From: Hyphomicrobiales bacterium
GTDB taxonomy: Bacteria; Pseudomonadota; Alphaproteobacteria; Rhizobiales; Rhizobiaceae
Length of the DNA stretch: 64,000 bases
Direction: 5' to 3'
NCBI GenBank assembly: GCA_900465915.1
Contig: UBKJ01000003.1
Span: forward strand, 64,144-128,143
The position numbers were made by a program, and so were the translations under genes. This document shows, piece after piece, positions 1 through 11,906 of the stretch. Within the stretch, counting starts at the first letter, position 1. Each line of letters starts with the position of its first letter. The notes below the pieces were generated by a model that saw only the letters and a list, made by a program, of their open reading frames with translations, did not search any database and was not told the origin of the DNA.

Positions 1-2759
1 ACCGGCTGGGCGATATGCGCCTCCGCGTCGGCCTTGAGGTCGATCCTGCCGTTGGCCACCGCCTTGGTGAAGGTGACCGGCTCGTAGTTCCAGCTGTTGC
101 CGTTGCGGTACCATTGGTAATTGCGCTCGATCTTGACCAGCGACCATGTCGCGCCGTCGAGCGTCTTGCGCGCGCCGTGGGCGTCGGCGGCGATGAGGCT
201 GAATTTCGCCACGCCGCCTTCCGAAACCTCGTCGCCGGTGAAATCCGGCCGCAGCCCGATCATGTCGCCTTGCGGGCGAATGGCGAGGTCGAGCTTGCGC
301 TCCACGGCGCGGCCGCCGCTTTCGCGCATGCGCATGGTGACGGCGGCGTTCAAAAGCCGCGTCGTGGCGGGAAGCTGCTCCACCGCCACCGGGAAGGTGG
401 CCTTGCCGTCGTCGCCAACCTTGGGCAGCTCGTCGAGCGGCAGCCGCGTGGCGTCGCCCTGCTCCTCGTCGGCGAGGCCGAAGACGTAGCCCTTGAAGCG
501 GTCCCAGTCGCGTTTGGTCGCGAGCGTCACCTCGCCCTCCAGCGCCAGCCCGGCCGCCGGCGCGCCGTAGAGGAAGCGGCCGTCCACCGTGACCTTCGCC
601 GCCTCGCCGGGGGCGATCTCGGTCTTGTCGGACGAAAGGTCGAATTCGATGCGGTCGGGGATGAAGTCCTCGACCAGGAACATCTGCGTCGCCACCGCCG
701 GCTGCTTGGGGTCTGTGTGGATCGCCACCGTCCATGTGCCGCGCATGGCGTTGGCGGGCAGGGCCAGGTCGACCGCGTGGCCGCCGGCCTTGGCGCTGTC
801 GGAGACGAGGCGGCGGTCCTCGACGCCGTCGGGGCGCGAGAAGATGAAGGTCAGCGGCAACCCGTCCACGGCAATCGCCTTGTCGTCGCGGGCGAGCGCC
901 GCCGCATGCACGGTCTCGCCGGCGCGGTAGACGCCGCGCTCGGTCCAGGCGTAGACGTCGAGCGCCTTGGGCGCGGCGCGGCCGGCCACGCCGCGGTCCG
1001 ACAGGTCGAAGCCAGCGCGGCCCATGTCGAGGAAGACGAAATCGTCGTCGCCCTGGCTGGCCGTCAGCACGGCCGGGGCCATGCCGTCGGCGCCGCGCGC
1101 CAGGCCGGCGGTGAAGAGGGCGCGGCCGTCGCCGTCGGTGACCGCCTCGCCCAGCACCTCGTTGTTGCGGGCGAGCAGCGTCAGCCTGACGCCGACGAGC
1201 GGCTTGGCGGTGGCGAGCGAGCGGGCGAAGACGCTGATCCCGTCCTGGCCGGTATAGGTGGAGAGGCCGATATCCGACACCACGAACCATTGCGTCGCCT
1301 TGGCGTCGTAGTTCTCGCCCTTTTCCGTCACGGGCTCGGCGGTCAGCACATAGACGCCGGGCTGGCGCTTGGGCAGCGCCTCGTCGATGGGCAGGCTGGT
1401 GGTAGTCTCCTTGTTGAGCTGGTTGCCCGGAATGTCGATCGCGCCTTCCCAGACCGGCGCGCCGAGGCGGTCGGCGATATTGGAGAGGTCGTAGCTGTCG
1501 AGCTGGTGCAGGAACTGGTAGCCCGACAGGAGCTGCGCCAGCGAGCGGTCGCCGATGCGGTAGAGCTTTATCTTGGCCGAATCCATGTTGACGCTGACCA
1601 GCGGCACGCCGCGCCGCGCATGGGCGGGGAGCACGAAACTGTCGCCGGTGAAACGCACCGAGGGCGCGCGGTCCTGCACATAGATGGAGAGGTCGACATT
1701 GGCCGGCAGCTTCTCGCCGATGGCGGCGGGCAGGCCGGCGCGGAAGGTGACGGTGTAATGCTTGCCATTCTCCAGCCCCTCGACGCAGATCTGCTTGTCC
1801 TTGGCGTCGACGGCCGGCGGCGCGGCGTTGTCGAGCCGCACGAAATTGGCGTAGTCGACGCCGCTTTTGAGAAGCGCCTCGGAGAAATGCGCGCAGATGC
1901 GCGGCTGGGCGGTGTCGTTGTCGACGGTGTGGTCGATGATGCGAAAGCCCTTGCGCGCCTTGAGGTCCTCATAGGCGGCGCGCACCGGCGCGGCGTCGAC
2001 CAGAGCGAGGCTGGCCTCGTAAGCCTGCAGGGCCGGGCGCGACAGGTCGCGCCGGTCCAGCGCCTCGGCCATCGCCGTCAGCGCCTCGGCGCGGGCGGGC
2101 TTGCTGCGCGATTCCTGATAGGCGTTGTAGGCGGCGGAGGTGGCGTCGCGCTGGAATTTCGCCTTCTCCTCGCCATTGGCGGGCTCGGTGGCCATGGCCG
2201 CGCGGGCGAGCGCGGTCCACAATGCGCTGTCGTTCGAGTCGGCGCCGGCGGCGAGCGCATATTTCTCCATCGCCGTGCGCGGATCGCCATTGGCCAGCGC
2301 CGTGCGCGCGGCCGCCTTCAGCACGGTCAGGCCTTCCGAGGCGTCGGCCTTGGCCAGCTCTGCGCGCAGCGCGCGCGCTTCCTCGACCAGATTGTCGGCG
2401 AAGAAGGCGATGGGCGGCGGCGCGCCGATATCGGCCTGCTGCGCCTTGGTCGAGATGATCCTGCCCGCCACCGATCCCGGCGCGGGGTTGAGCTTGTTGA
2501 AGTCCGATTTCAGGAAGCACCACTTCACCTTGGGATTGTAGGTGAAGGCGCGGCAGGCGTCGTCGCCTAGGCAGGCGCTCTTGCACTGATCCAGCGTCTG
2601 GTTCTTCACGGTGCGCAGGTCGAAGCCGAAATAATCGCCGTCCGCCGTCGTCTCGACGCGGCGCGTCTCCGCGGCCCCGGCCGCAACCTGGCCCAGCAGC
2701 AGGCAGAGCAGGGCGGGCGCGATCGCGCGCATCCAGCCGGTTCGGATCTTGATCGACAT
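1..2759 (-). CDS. Alpha-2-macroglobulin family protein, N-terminal part (YfhM-like), partial
   Basis: The minus strand is open from an ATG at 2759 to the window edge, about 919 codons, while the long plus-strand ORF over the same bases reads as arginine-rich nonsense. The product starts with a Sec signal peptide (hydrophobic stretch APALLCLLLGQVAAG, cleavage near AGA-AE) and then has a cysteine-bearing PAN/Apple-like segment (about residues 38-90, with DQCKSACLGDDACRAF). Beta-rich macroglobulin (MG) domains follow. Bacterial members are large periplasmic protease traps. This N-terminal PAN layout is, to my knowledge, common in Rhizobiales. The bait and thioester regions would lie beyond the window, so whether the CXEQ thioester is present cannot be judged. 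Confidence 0.88.
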   Translation of the reverse strand, partial: MSIKIRTGWMRAIAPALLCLLLGQVAAGAAETRRVETTADGDYFGFDLRTVKNQTLDQCKSACLGDDACRAFTYNPKVKWCFLKSDFNKLNPAPGSVAGRIISTKAQQADIGAPPPIAFFADNLVEEARALRAELAKADASEGLTVLKAAARTALANGDPRTAMEKYALAAGADSNDSALWTALARAAMATEPANGEEKAKFQRDATSAAYNAYQESRSKPARAEALTAMAEALDRRDLSRPALQAYEASLALVDAAPVRAAYEDLKARKGFRIIDHTVDNDTAQPRICAHFSEALLKSGVDYANFVRLDNAAPPAVDAKDKQICVEGLENGKHYTVTFRAGLPAAIGEKLPANVDLSIYVQDRAPSVRFTGDSFVLPAHARRGVPLVSVNMDSAKIKLYRIGDRSLAQLLSGYQFLHQLDSYDLSNIADRLGAPVWEGAIDIPGNQLNKETTTSLPIDEALPKRQPGVYVLTAEPVTEKGENYDAKATQWFVVSDIGLSTYTGQDGISVFARSLATAKPLVGVRLTLLARNNEVLGEAVTDGDGRALFTAGLARGADGMAPAVLTASQGDDDFVFLDMGRAGFDLSDRGVAGRAAPKALDVYAWTERGVYRAGETVHAAALARDDKAIAVDGLPLTFIFSRPDGVEDRRLVSDSAKAGGHAVDLALPANAMRGTWTVAIHTDPKQPAVATQMFLVEDFIPDRIEFDLSSDKTEIAPGEAAKVTVDGRFLYGAPAAGLALEGEVTLATKRDWDRFKGYVFGLADEEQGDATRLPLDELPKVGDDGKATFPVAVEQLPATTRLLNAAVTMRMRESGGRAVERKLDLAIRPQGDMIGLRPDFTGDEVSEGGVAKFSLIAADAHGARKTLDGATWSLVKIERNYQWYRNGNSWNYEPVTFTKAVANGRIDLKADAEAHIAQP

Positions 2760-3141
2760 GTCTGGCCTCCCCATGGCCGGCGTCCCCTTGGCGCAGGCGT
2801 TCGGTCGAGGGCGAGTGTAAGCGATTTCTTCGGCCTCCGATATGTCGGGGAGGCTGCCCGGATGTGGAAAAATCGCCTCCGCCCGACCGGGCCTTGTGGC
2901 ATGTTTTGTCGAATCACGCCTTGGACCCGCTCGAAAAATTGTCCGGACGGTCCAAAATCGCGTCTCTCACGAAAAAAATTTGAGCGCCGATTCCAGAGCG
3001 GTTTCAGCCGCTTGGGCTCCGTCCGGCCCCACATCACATCGACGTGCTCTCATTTTGTGTTGATTGTTAACATCGCGTTAACCACAGTTTGTTGCAATGA
3101 GTTACACTGCGTTACAATCCGTGAACCGGACGAGGTGAAGA
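2760..3141. other. Intergenic region between divergent genes
   Basis: About 380 bases separate the divergent macroglobulin and ABC exporter genes. No convincing ORF is present; the short ORFs here have no family resemblance. The region contains two GTTAAC hexamers at 3066-3071 and 3077-3082, a small hairpin at about 2996-3011, and a candidate promoter for the exporter at 3089-3118. The last 100 bases are clearly more AT-rich than the surroundings, as expected for a promoter region. Confidence 0.5.
3089..3118 (+). promoter_or_regulatory. Candidate sigma-70 promoter for the ABC exporter
   Basis: TTGTTG at 3089-3094 and TACAAT at 3113-3118 are separated by 18 bases. This would start transcription near 3125, just ahead of the gaggtgaag ribosome-binding region of the TTG-started gene at 3142. 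The call rests on motif match and position only. Confidence 0.4.
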
Positions 3142-5031
3142 TTGACGACGTTTCCGCACACAGACCGCGACCGGCAGCCGACGGGTTCCTCCGTGTCGGA
3201 CATGACGTCGTTCCGGGGTTTGATGCGGGCCTACTGGCTTTCCGAACGCTGGAAAGAGGCCTGGGGCCTCACCGCGGCGATCTTCCTCTTCACCGCGCTG
3301 ATCAGCAAGACCACCGTCTGGGTGGCCGAGGCCTCCGGCCAGCTGATGAACGCCATCGTCAACGTCAACACCGCGCCGGTGACCAATCCGCTGGCGGTTG
3401 TGGCGATCAACGCCGGCATGCTGATCCTGCTGATGCTGGCCAAGGACGTGGCGCTGGTCGGCTTCCGCCATCTCCTCTCCACCACCCTGCACCGCAAATG
3501 GCGCAAATGGCTCAACGACCGCTTCTCCGCCGCGCTTCTCGACCGCAACCACACCCATTTCCACCTCCAGCAGGGGCGCGGCGACGATCTGCCCGACAAT
3601 GTCGACCAGCGCCTGCAGGAAGCGATCAAGGGCGTGACCGGCGGCGCCATCGGGCTGGTCATGGGCGTCGTCGGCGTGGTGCTGTCGGCCTTCTTCGTCG
3701 GCCAGAAGCTGCTGGAACTGTCGACCACCGTGAAGGGGCTCGAATTCCTGGGCTCCTATGGCGGCGCGGCGCTGGCCTTCGCGGCGATCGTGCTTTACGT
3801 GCCTTTCGGCACGCTGGTGGCGGTGAAGATCGGCCGCCGGCTCGAGCGCCTCAACCTGCGCATGCAGAAGGCCGAGGGCTCCTATCGCGGCGAATGGACC
3901 ACGCTCCTGCGCCGCAGCTTCCAGATCTCCGCCTCCCATGGCGAGGACGTGCAGCGCGCCGTCAATGACGGGCTCTATCGCGACGTCGACGTCACCTGGG
4001 ACCGGCTCAACCGTTTCGACGCCGCCTATCTCGCCTTCTCGCAGGCCTACGGCTTCCTGTCCAACCGCATCGTCGCCTATCTGCCGGGGCTGTTCCCCTA
4101 CATGAACGGCGCGGTCGGATTCCGCGCCTATGTCACCGGCGCGGAGCTGGTGGCGGCGATGATCAACGATTGCTCCTGGTTCATCCAGGTCATGCCGCAG
4201 CTCGCCAACCTGCGCGCCAACGCCGAGCGCGTCACCGGGCTGGCGCGCGCCATCGAGAACGTGCGCGAGCCCGGCGATTTCTACGCCCGCTCCGGCGTCC
4301 ACCAGTTCCATGTCGGCGCCCAGCATCCGCGCTTCGGCCTCACCGTGCGCGGCCTGACGCTGCTGCAGGGGCCGGACAGCGCGGCGCCCTTCCTGCGCAC
4401 CGGCGTCATCAACATCCGCAGCGGCGACTGGGTCTATATGCGCGGCGAGTCCGGCGCCGGCAAGACCTCCTTCCTCAAGGCGCTGAACGGCTTCTGGCCC
4501 TATGGCGCCGGCGACATCATCTATCCGCAGGGCGCGTCCTTCCTCTATGCGCCGCAGGAGGCGAAATTCCCCTCCGTGCCGCTCAAGCAGCTCGTCTGCC
4601 TGCCGCAGGACGCGGCCGACCATGACGACCTCACCGTCGCCGGCGTGCTGCATGCGGCGGGCCTGGGCGAGTTCATCGAGCGCATGAAGGACGCCGACGC
4701 CGGCGGCGCGCCCTGGGACATGGTCCTGTCCGGCGGCCAGAAGCAGAAGCTGATGCTGGCGCGCATCCTGCTGCACAAGCCTTCCGTCATCTTCCTCGAC
4801 GAGGCCACCGGCGCGCTCGACCCGGCCTCCAAGCGCGCCTTCCACGGGGCGCTCAAGGCGCGCTGCCCGCAATCGATCGTCATCAGCGTCATGCACGAGG
4901 AGACGCCGCCGACGCTGGAAGGCGGGGCCCCGGTCTATTCGCACGTCATCGACATCCGCAACGGCCAAGCCTCGCTCAAGCCCGCGCATCTGGCCGACCT
5001 GCCGGCGGCGCCGCTGATCGCCGCCGAATAG
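3142..5031 (+). CDS. ABC transporter, fused permease/ATPase, SbmA/BacA-like family (YddA type)
   Basis: A 629-residue half-transporter: an N-terminal ABC_membrane_2-type (SbmA/BacA-related) membrane domain (about residues 20-340) with several long hydrophobic helices, then a nucleotide-binding domain. Walker A is GESGAGKTS at about 435-443, the signature is LSGGQKQK near 529, and Walker B is VIFLDEATGALD near 550. Members work as homodimers in the inner membrane; relatives move peptides or very-long-chain fatty acids. The substrate here cannot be told from sequence. The start used is TTG at 3142, preceded by gaggtgaag; an ATG 20 codons later (3202) is the alternative. It stands alone, followed by the nrd regulatory region. 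Confidence 0.85.
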   Translation: MTTFPHTDRDRQPTGSSVSDMTSFRGLMRAYWLSERWKEAWGLTAAIFLFTALISKTTVWVAEASGQLMNAIVNVNTAPVTNPLAVVAINAGMLILLMLAKDVALVGFRHLLSTTLHRKWRKWLNDRFSAALLDRNHTHFHLQQGRGDDLPDNVDQRLQEAIKGVTGGAIGLVMGVVGVVLSAFFVGQKLLELSTTVKGLEFLGSYGGAALAFAAIVLYVPFGTLVAVKIGRRLERLNLRMQKAEGSYRGEWTTLLRRSFQISASHGEDVQRAVNDGLYRDVDVTWDRLNRFDAAYLAFSQAYGFLSNRIVAYLPGLFPYMNGAVGFRAYVTGAELVAAMINDCSWFIQVMPQLANLRANAERVTGLARAIENVREPGDFYARSGVHQFHVGAQHPRFGLTVRGLTLLQGPDSAAPFLRTGVINIRSGDWVYMRGESGAGKTSFLKALNGFWPYGAGDIIYPQGASFLYAPQEAKFPSVPLKQLVCLPQDAADHDDLTVAGVLHAAGLGEFIERMKDADAGGAPWDMVLSGGQKQKLMLARILLHKPSVIFLDEATGALDPASKRAFHGALKARCPQSIVISVMHEETPPTLEGGAPVYSHVIDIRNGQASLKPAHLADLPAAPLIAAE

Positions 5032-5056
5032 GGCGGTGGATAGTTTCGGCCACTTA

Positions 5057-5084
5057 TTGACGAAATTTCACCAAGGTCTACTAT
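5057..5084 (+). promoter_or_regulatory. Sigma-70 type promoter of the nrdHIEF operon
   Basis: TTGACG at 5057-5062 and TACTAT at 5079-5084 are spaced by 16 bases and lie in a short AT-rich stretch just after the upstream gene. The predicted transcription start (about 5091) falls exactly at the 5' edge of the cobalamin riboswitch, which supports the call. The bases around the -10 (CTACTATATGTGG) also faintly resemble an NrdR box, but only one poor copy is seen. Confidence 0.6.
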
Positions 5085-5091
5085 ATGTGGT

Positions 5092-5280
5092 GTTCGAGGT
5101 TCTTTCGATTCGGATGGGTCGAAAGCTAAGACGGGAATCCGGTGCTATGGCCGAAAGGCCGGCGCGAAGCCGGAGCTGCCCCCGCAACTGTAGACGGCGA
5201 GCGTTCGTCCACCATGTCACTGGCCAGGGCCGGGAAGACGGATGAACGCGGCGAGCCGTGAGCCAGGAGACCTGCCTCGA
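5092..5280 (+). promoter_or_regulatory. Cobalamin (B12) riboswitch upstream of nrdHIEF
   Basis: The segment has the conserved elements of the cobalamin aptamer in order: a 5' arm with AAGACGGGAATCCGGTG-like core (about 5127-5144), the GCTGCCCCCGCAACTGTA element (about 5176-5193), and the 3' B12 box AGCCAGGAGACCTGCC at 5261-5276. It follows the promoter directly and precedes nrdH by about 290 bases. Known members of this class repress the downstream gene when adenosylcobalamin is plentiful. Here that would turn down the B12-independent class Ib reductase when a B12-dependent class II enzyme (NrdJ, not in this window) can work. Confidence 0.93.
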
Positions 5281-5432
5281 GCGTAACGTCCACGGGCGGG
5301 GTGTCCGGCAGGCGGGTGACGATGGCCGCATTTCCGCGTCCGCCGCGTCGCCGCCCCCGTACCATCCGCCGCAAGCTTCGGGGTGAAGTCATGTCCAGCC
5401 TGTTCGATCTCGCATCCGCCTGCGCGCCGCCC

Positions 5433-5475
5433 GGCCGCTCCGCCTGACCGGAGCCGCCCGGCCCTAACCCTTTTT
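5433..5475 (+). terminator. Hairpin in the nrd leader, possible expression platform
   Basis: GGC-C-GCTCCG (5433-5442) can pair with CGGAGC-C-GCC (5449-5458), followed after a short spacer by a five-T run at 5471-5475. It lies between the B12 aptamer and nrdH, where a riboswitch terminator could sit. The T run is displaced from the stem, so this is a weak terminator candidate. An 18-codon ORF (5391-5447, no known family, weak SD) ends inside this hairpin; it may be chance. Confidence 0.35.
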
Positions 5476-5570
5476 CGTTTTCGCCGCTTTTCCAGCCGCG
5501 CGCAGGCCGCGCGCGGAGGATCGTTCGCGTCCGTTTTTCGGCCGCTTCCCAAAACCGCCGTGAGGAAAAA

Positions 5571-5792
5571 ATGAACGTCACCGTCTATTCCAAGCCCGCC
5601 TGCGTCCAGTGCACCGCCACCACCCGCGCCCTCGACCGCCAGGGCGTGCCTTACGAGATCGTCGACATCTCCGCCGACGCCGAAGCCTTCGACCTGGTGA
5701 CCGGGCTCGGCTACCGCCAGGCCCCGGTGGTGGTGGCCGGCGAGACGCATTGGGCCGGCTTCCGTCCCGACCTGATCAGCGCGCTGTCCTGA
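5571..5792 (+). CDS. nrdH: NrdH glutaredoxin-like redoxin
   Basis: A 73-residue glutaredoxin fold protein. The redox motif CVQC is at residues 12-15 in the context [17 protein letters not shown], and the C-terminal half contains GYRQAPVVV and WAGFRPD, the NrdH hallmark. It passes electrons (from thioredoxin reductase) to the class Ib ribonucleotide reductase NrdEF. ATG at 5571 follows a purine-rich gtgaggaaaaa ribosome-binding site. It is the first gene of nrdHIEF, downstream of the B12 riboswitch. Confidence 0.97.
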   Translation: MNVTVYSKPACVQCTATTRALDRQGVPYEIVDISADAEAFDLVTGLGYRQAPVVVAGETHWAGFRPDLISALS

Positions 5793-5800
5793 CTATCGCC

Positions 5801-6183
5801 ATGGGCCTCCTCGTCTATTTCTCCAGCCGCTCGGAAAACACCCACCGTTTCGTGGAGCGGCTGGGCCTGCGCGCCCGGCGGCTGCCGATGGAGGCGAACG
5901 GGGAGATCGCGGTGCGCGAGCCCTTCGTCCTCGTCACGCCCACCTATGGCGGCGGCGGCGAGAAGGGGGCCGTGCCCAAGCCCGTGATCCGGTTTCTCAA
6001 CGACGCGCAGAACCGCGCCTTCATCCGCGGCGTCATCGCCGCGGGCAACAGCAATTTCGGCGCGGCCTTCGGCCTCGCCGGCAAGATCATTTCCGCCAGA
6101 TGTCAGGTTCCCTACCTCTATCGCTTCGAGCTTCTGGGAACCGATGAAGACGTTGGCGCAGTCAGAAACGGGATGGAACGATT

Positions 6184-6199
<16 letters not shown>
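5801..6199 (+). CDS. nrdI: NrdI flavodoxin-like protein
   Basis: A 132-residue flavodoxin-like protein starting [17 protein letters not shown], the NrdI FMN-phosphate-binding region, with TPTYGGGG and GNSNFGAAF further on. In class Ib systems NrdI supplies the oxidant that assembles the dimanganese-tyrosyl radical cofactor in NrdF. The reading frame is open further upstream, but ATG 5801 sits eight bases after the nrdH stop and matches the family start. Its 3' end overlaps the nrdE start by 16 bases, indicating translational coupling. Confidence 0.96.
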
Positions 6200-9490
<3,291 letters not shown>

Positions 9491-9493
9491 ACG

Positions 9494-10291
9494 CTACGCC
9501 GGCGCGGCCCGCCCGGCCGCGCCGCGCTGGATGTCCGCCATGGTCAGCGCCCGCATGTCGGCGTAGGAGATGGCCTCGGCGGCGGGAACGCCGAGATGGC
9601 CGTCGATCTTCCGCATCAGCCGGTCGATCTCGGACGGCCTGAACAAAGGCGCGCCGGTCCTGTCGTCGCGCTTCATCTCCGCCCGCGTGATGGTCACGCA
9701 AGGGACCTGTTCGTAGAAAGGATTGCCGATCTGCGAGCTGGCCGCGTTGTTGCGCTTGGCGGCCGCTTCGGCTTGCGCGCGATGGGCCAGAAGGGCGGAC
9801 TGCCGGCGGCCTTGCGTGAACCGGATGTCGACGCGCACGGCGGCGCCGGACGTCACGACGGCGATATCCGTCTTCAGCTTGGCGTCGACGCGGGCGTCCA
9901 TCATCACCGCGCCGATCCGTCGCTGGTCCTCATAGGCCTGCACGAGCGCGCAATAAAGATGCGTATGGGCCATCCCGTCGAGATACCAGCCGCCGATCCG
10001 GTAAAGCAGCCCCGGCGCCGGTTCGCCACCGGGCATCAGCCGGTCGAGCTGCGCCCGGTAACGGTGGTGGTGTTGCAGCGCGTGGAGATAGGCGCGCTTG
10101 AAATTTTCGTAGCTCGGAAGGTGATAGCCGCTCGAATGTTCGAGCAGGCACAGGGCGTGGAACACATGCCGATAGGGCGGCAGCTGGCTTTCGCGGATGG
10201 CCGGATCGCTGTCGCCCTCGCGCTCGAACGGCGCGGGGATGGCGCGCCGCAGCTCCTCCATGAAACGGCTGACGACCATATCAATCGGCAT
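9494..10291 (-). CDS. Putative restriction endonuclease of a Dcm/Vsr-type system
   Basis: A 265-residue protein with no family I can name with confidence. Its gene starts (ATG 10291, preceded by ggagggtgg) inside the end of vsr, overlapping by 11 bases, and lies downstream of a C5-methyltransferase. That position argues for the cognate type II restriction enzyme. A stretch KTDIAVV-x4-AVRVDIRF (about residues 140-158) resembles the beta-hairpin of PD-(D/E)XK nucleases, with D142 and D155-x-R157, though Arg replaces the usual Lys. The N-terminal half is helical with many His/Tyr. The longer frame (to 10516) only mirrors vsr. It ends three bases from nrdF, convergent. Function is inferred from context. 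Confidence 0.6.
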   Translation of the reverse strand: MPIDMVVSRFMEELRRAIPAPFEREGDSDPAIRESQLPPYRHVFHALCLLEHSSGYHLPSYENFKRAYLHALQHHHRYRAQLDRLMPGGEPAPGLLYRIGGWYLDGMAHTHLYCALVQAYEDQRRIGAVMMDARVDAKLKTDIAVVTSGAAVRVDIRFTQGRRQSALLAHRAQAEAAAKRNNAASSQIGNPFYEQVPCVTITRAEMKRDDRTGAPLFRPSEIDRLMRKIDGHLGVPAAEAISYADMRALTMADIQRGAAGRAAPA

Positions 10292-10709
10292 CTCCACCCT
10301 CCTCCAGCGCCGCCGCCAGCTTCTCGCGCAGGCGGTCCATGTCGCGCAACTCGCATTCCCAGATGATGCAGCTTCGCCAGCCGGCCGCCTTGAGGGCGCG
10401 GATGTTGTCGGCGTCGCGCCTGCGGTTGCGCCCGATCTTGGCCGTCCAGTAATCGGCGTTGGTCTTCGGCATGCGCGCGCCGCGCGCGCAGTCGTGGCCG
10501 TGCCAGAAGCAGCCATGCACGAACAGCGCCAGCCGCCGCGACGGAAAGACCAGGTCGGGCGAGCCGGGCAGATCCTTGCGATGCAGCCGGAAGCGGTAGC
10601 CCATGCCGTGGACCAGCCGGCGCACGATCATTTCCGGCGTGGTGTTCTTCGACTTCACGGCGCGCATGGTGCGCGAGCGCACGGGGTCGACTGCGCCGGC
10701 GGACTTCAT
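10281..10709 (-). CDS. vsr: Very short patch repair endonuclease Vsr
   Basis: A 142-residue Vsr family nuclease that nicks next to T:G mismatches arising from deamination of 5-methylcytosine. It has MRAVKSKNTTPE at the N-terminus, LPGSPDLVFP with the catalytic Asp (about D52), and LFVHGCFWHGHDC with the His/Cys metal-site residues (about H65, H70). Length matches E. coli Vsr (about 156). ATG 10709 overlaps the methyltransferase stop by four bases, and its end overlaps the putative endonuclease gene, so the three are one transcription unit. Confidence 0.95.
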   Translation of the reverse strand: MKSAGAVDPVRSRTMRAVKSKNTTPEMIVRRLVHGMGYRFRLHRKDLPGSPDLVFPSRRLALFVHGCFWHGHDCARGARMPKTNADYWTAKIGRNRRRDADNIRALKAAGWRSCIIWECELRDMDRLREKLAAALEEGGDAD

Positions 10710-11860
10710 GCCGCCGCCTGGTTCTCGCGCGCGGCCACGCCCAGGAGCGGCTCCAATATGTGATGCGCCAGATGGCGGACCACGGGCGCGACGACGCCGT
10801 CGCCGGTCAGGTGATAGGCCTCGTTGTAGTTCTGCGGCAGCTTGTAGGCGTCGTCGAGCCCCATCAGCCGCGCCGTCTCGCGCGGCGAGATCAGCCGCGT
10901 GCGCACCGTTTCGCCGTCCACCACCATGATCGTCTGCCGGCTGGAGCCGCCGGCCGGCGTGCGCAGGCAGCCGGCGACGTCGTCGAAGCGCACCTCGGCG
11001 CGCTGCGTCCTGCCGCCCTCCGCGTTAGGGCGGGTGCGCCGGTAGACGCCGCCGACCATGCGGCGGCCGGCGCGCCGGGCCGCCTCGACCTTGGCGCGGT
11101 TGGTTTCGGTCATCATCGACAGGAGCCGCTCGGTCTCGGCCGGGCTGTGCCAGGCGACGCCGGCCGGGTTCTCCTCGACGAGGTCGGCGAAAACGGCGTT
11201 GCGGCGCGGCGGCGTGGGCACGTTCCACCACACAAGCCTGTCGCAGGCCGGCGCGCTCTCGACCGCGCGGCGCAGGCTTTTGGTGTGGAAAGGCTCGATG
11301 GGGCCGGGGGCCAGCAGCGCCGGGTCGATCTCCACCTCCTCGCGCACGCCGATCATGAACAGCCGCGGCCGCGACTGCGGCACGAACAGCGCCGCGTTCA
11401 CCACCAGCGCGCCATAGCGATAGCCGGCTTCGGCGAAGCTGCGGCAGATGGCGGCGAAATCCGCGCCGCCATGCGAGGTGAGGGTTCCGACGACGTTCTC
11501 CAGCGCCACGATCTTCGGCGCGCGCCCTTGGGCGGCGAGGTCGCGCACGACGTTCCAGAACGGATAGAAGGTCCCCGACCGCGCGCCCTTCAGCCCGGCC
11601 CCGACGCCCGCCAGCGACAGGTCCTGGCAGGGGAAGGAGCCCCAGACGAGGTCAGCCGCGCCGGGAAGGTCCGCGGCGCGCACCTCGTTGACGTCGCCGA
11701 TATGGAGTTCGCCGCCCGCGCCCCAGTTAGCCTGGTAGGCGAGGCCCTTCTTCGCGTCGATGTCGTTGGCGAACAGGCAGGTCCAGCCGACGCCGAGCCC
11801 CGCGCGCGCCATGCCGCCGCCCGCGAAGAATTCGTAATATGCCGGTTTTCTGGTCGCCAT
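10706..11860 (-). CDS. DNA (cytosine-5) methyltransferase
   Basis: A 384-residue C5-cytosine methyltransferase. AYYEFFAGGGMARAG is motif I (AdoMet binding), GSFPCQDLS holds the catalytic Cys of motif IV (about C78), ALENVVG is motif VI (about 119-125), and PQSRPRLFMIG is motif VIII. A variable target-recognition region follows, then motifs IX-X (SPRETARLMG, GDGVVAPVVRHLAHHIL). It protects DNA against the linked endonuclease, and the target is unknown. ATG 11860 has ggaaaaag upstream; ATG 11875 would add five residues. The frame is open to 12001, but that part mirrors the neighbouring gene. First gene of the methyltransferase-vsr-nuclease operon. Confidence 0.93.
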   Translation of the reverse strand: MATRKPAYYEFFAGGGMARAGLGVGWTCLFANDIDAKKGLAYQANWGAGGELHIGDVNEVRAADLPGAADLVWGSFPCQDLSLAGVGAGLKGARSGTFYPFWNVVRDLAAQGRAPKIVALENVVGTLTSHGGADFAAICRSFAEAGYRYGALVVNAALFVPQSRPRLFMIGVREEVEIDPALLAPGPIEPFHTKSLRRAVESAPACDRLVWWNVPTPPRRNAVFADLVEENPAGVAWHSPAETERLLSMMTETNRAKVEAARRAGRRMVGGVYRRTRPNAEGGRTQRAEVRFDDVAGCLRTPAGGSSRQTIMVVDGETVRTRLISPRETARLMGLDDAYKLPQNYNEAYHLTGDGVVAPVVRHLAHHILEPLLGVAARENQAAA

Positions 11861-11906
11861 CGTCTTTTTCCGCATTGTCCGCCGGCAGGATAGCGGATTC
11901 GGACGC

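Noticed and set aside
15-2570. 851-codon open frame on the plus strand
   Set aside because: It is the antisense mirror of the macroglobulin gene: composition is Arg/Gly/Ala/Val-rich with no domain, while the minus strand gives signal peptide and recognisable domains.
3112-4989. 625-codon minus-strand frame over the ABC exporter
   Set aside because: The plus strand carries Walker A, signature and Walker B motifs in order; the minus frame has no motif and is a GC-codon artefact.
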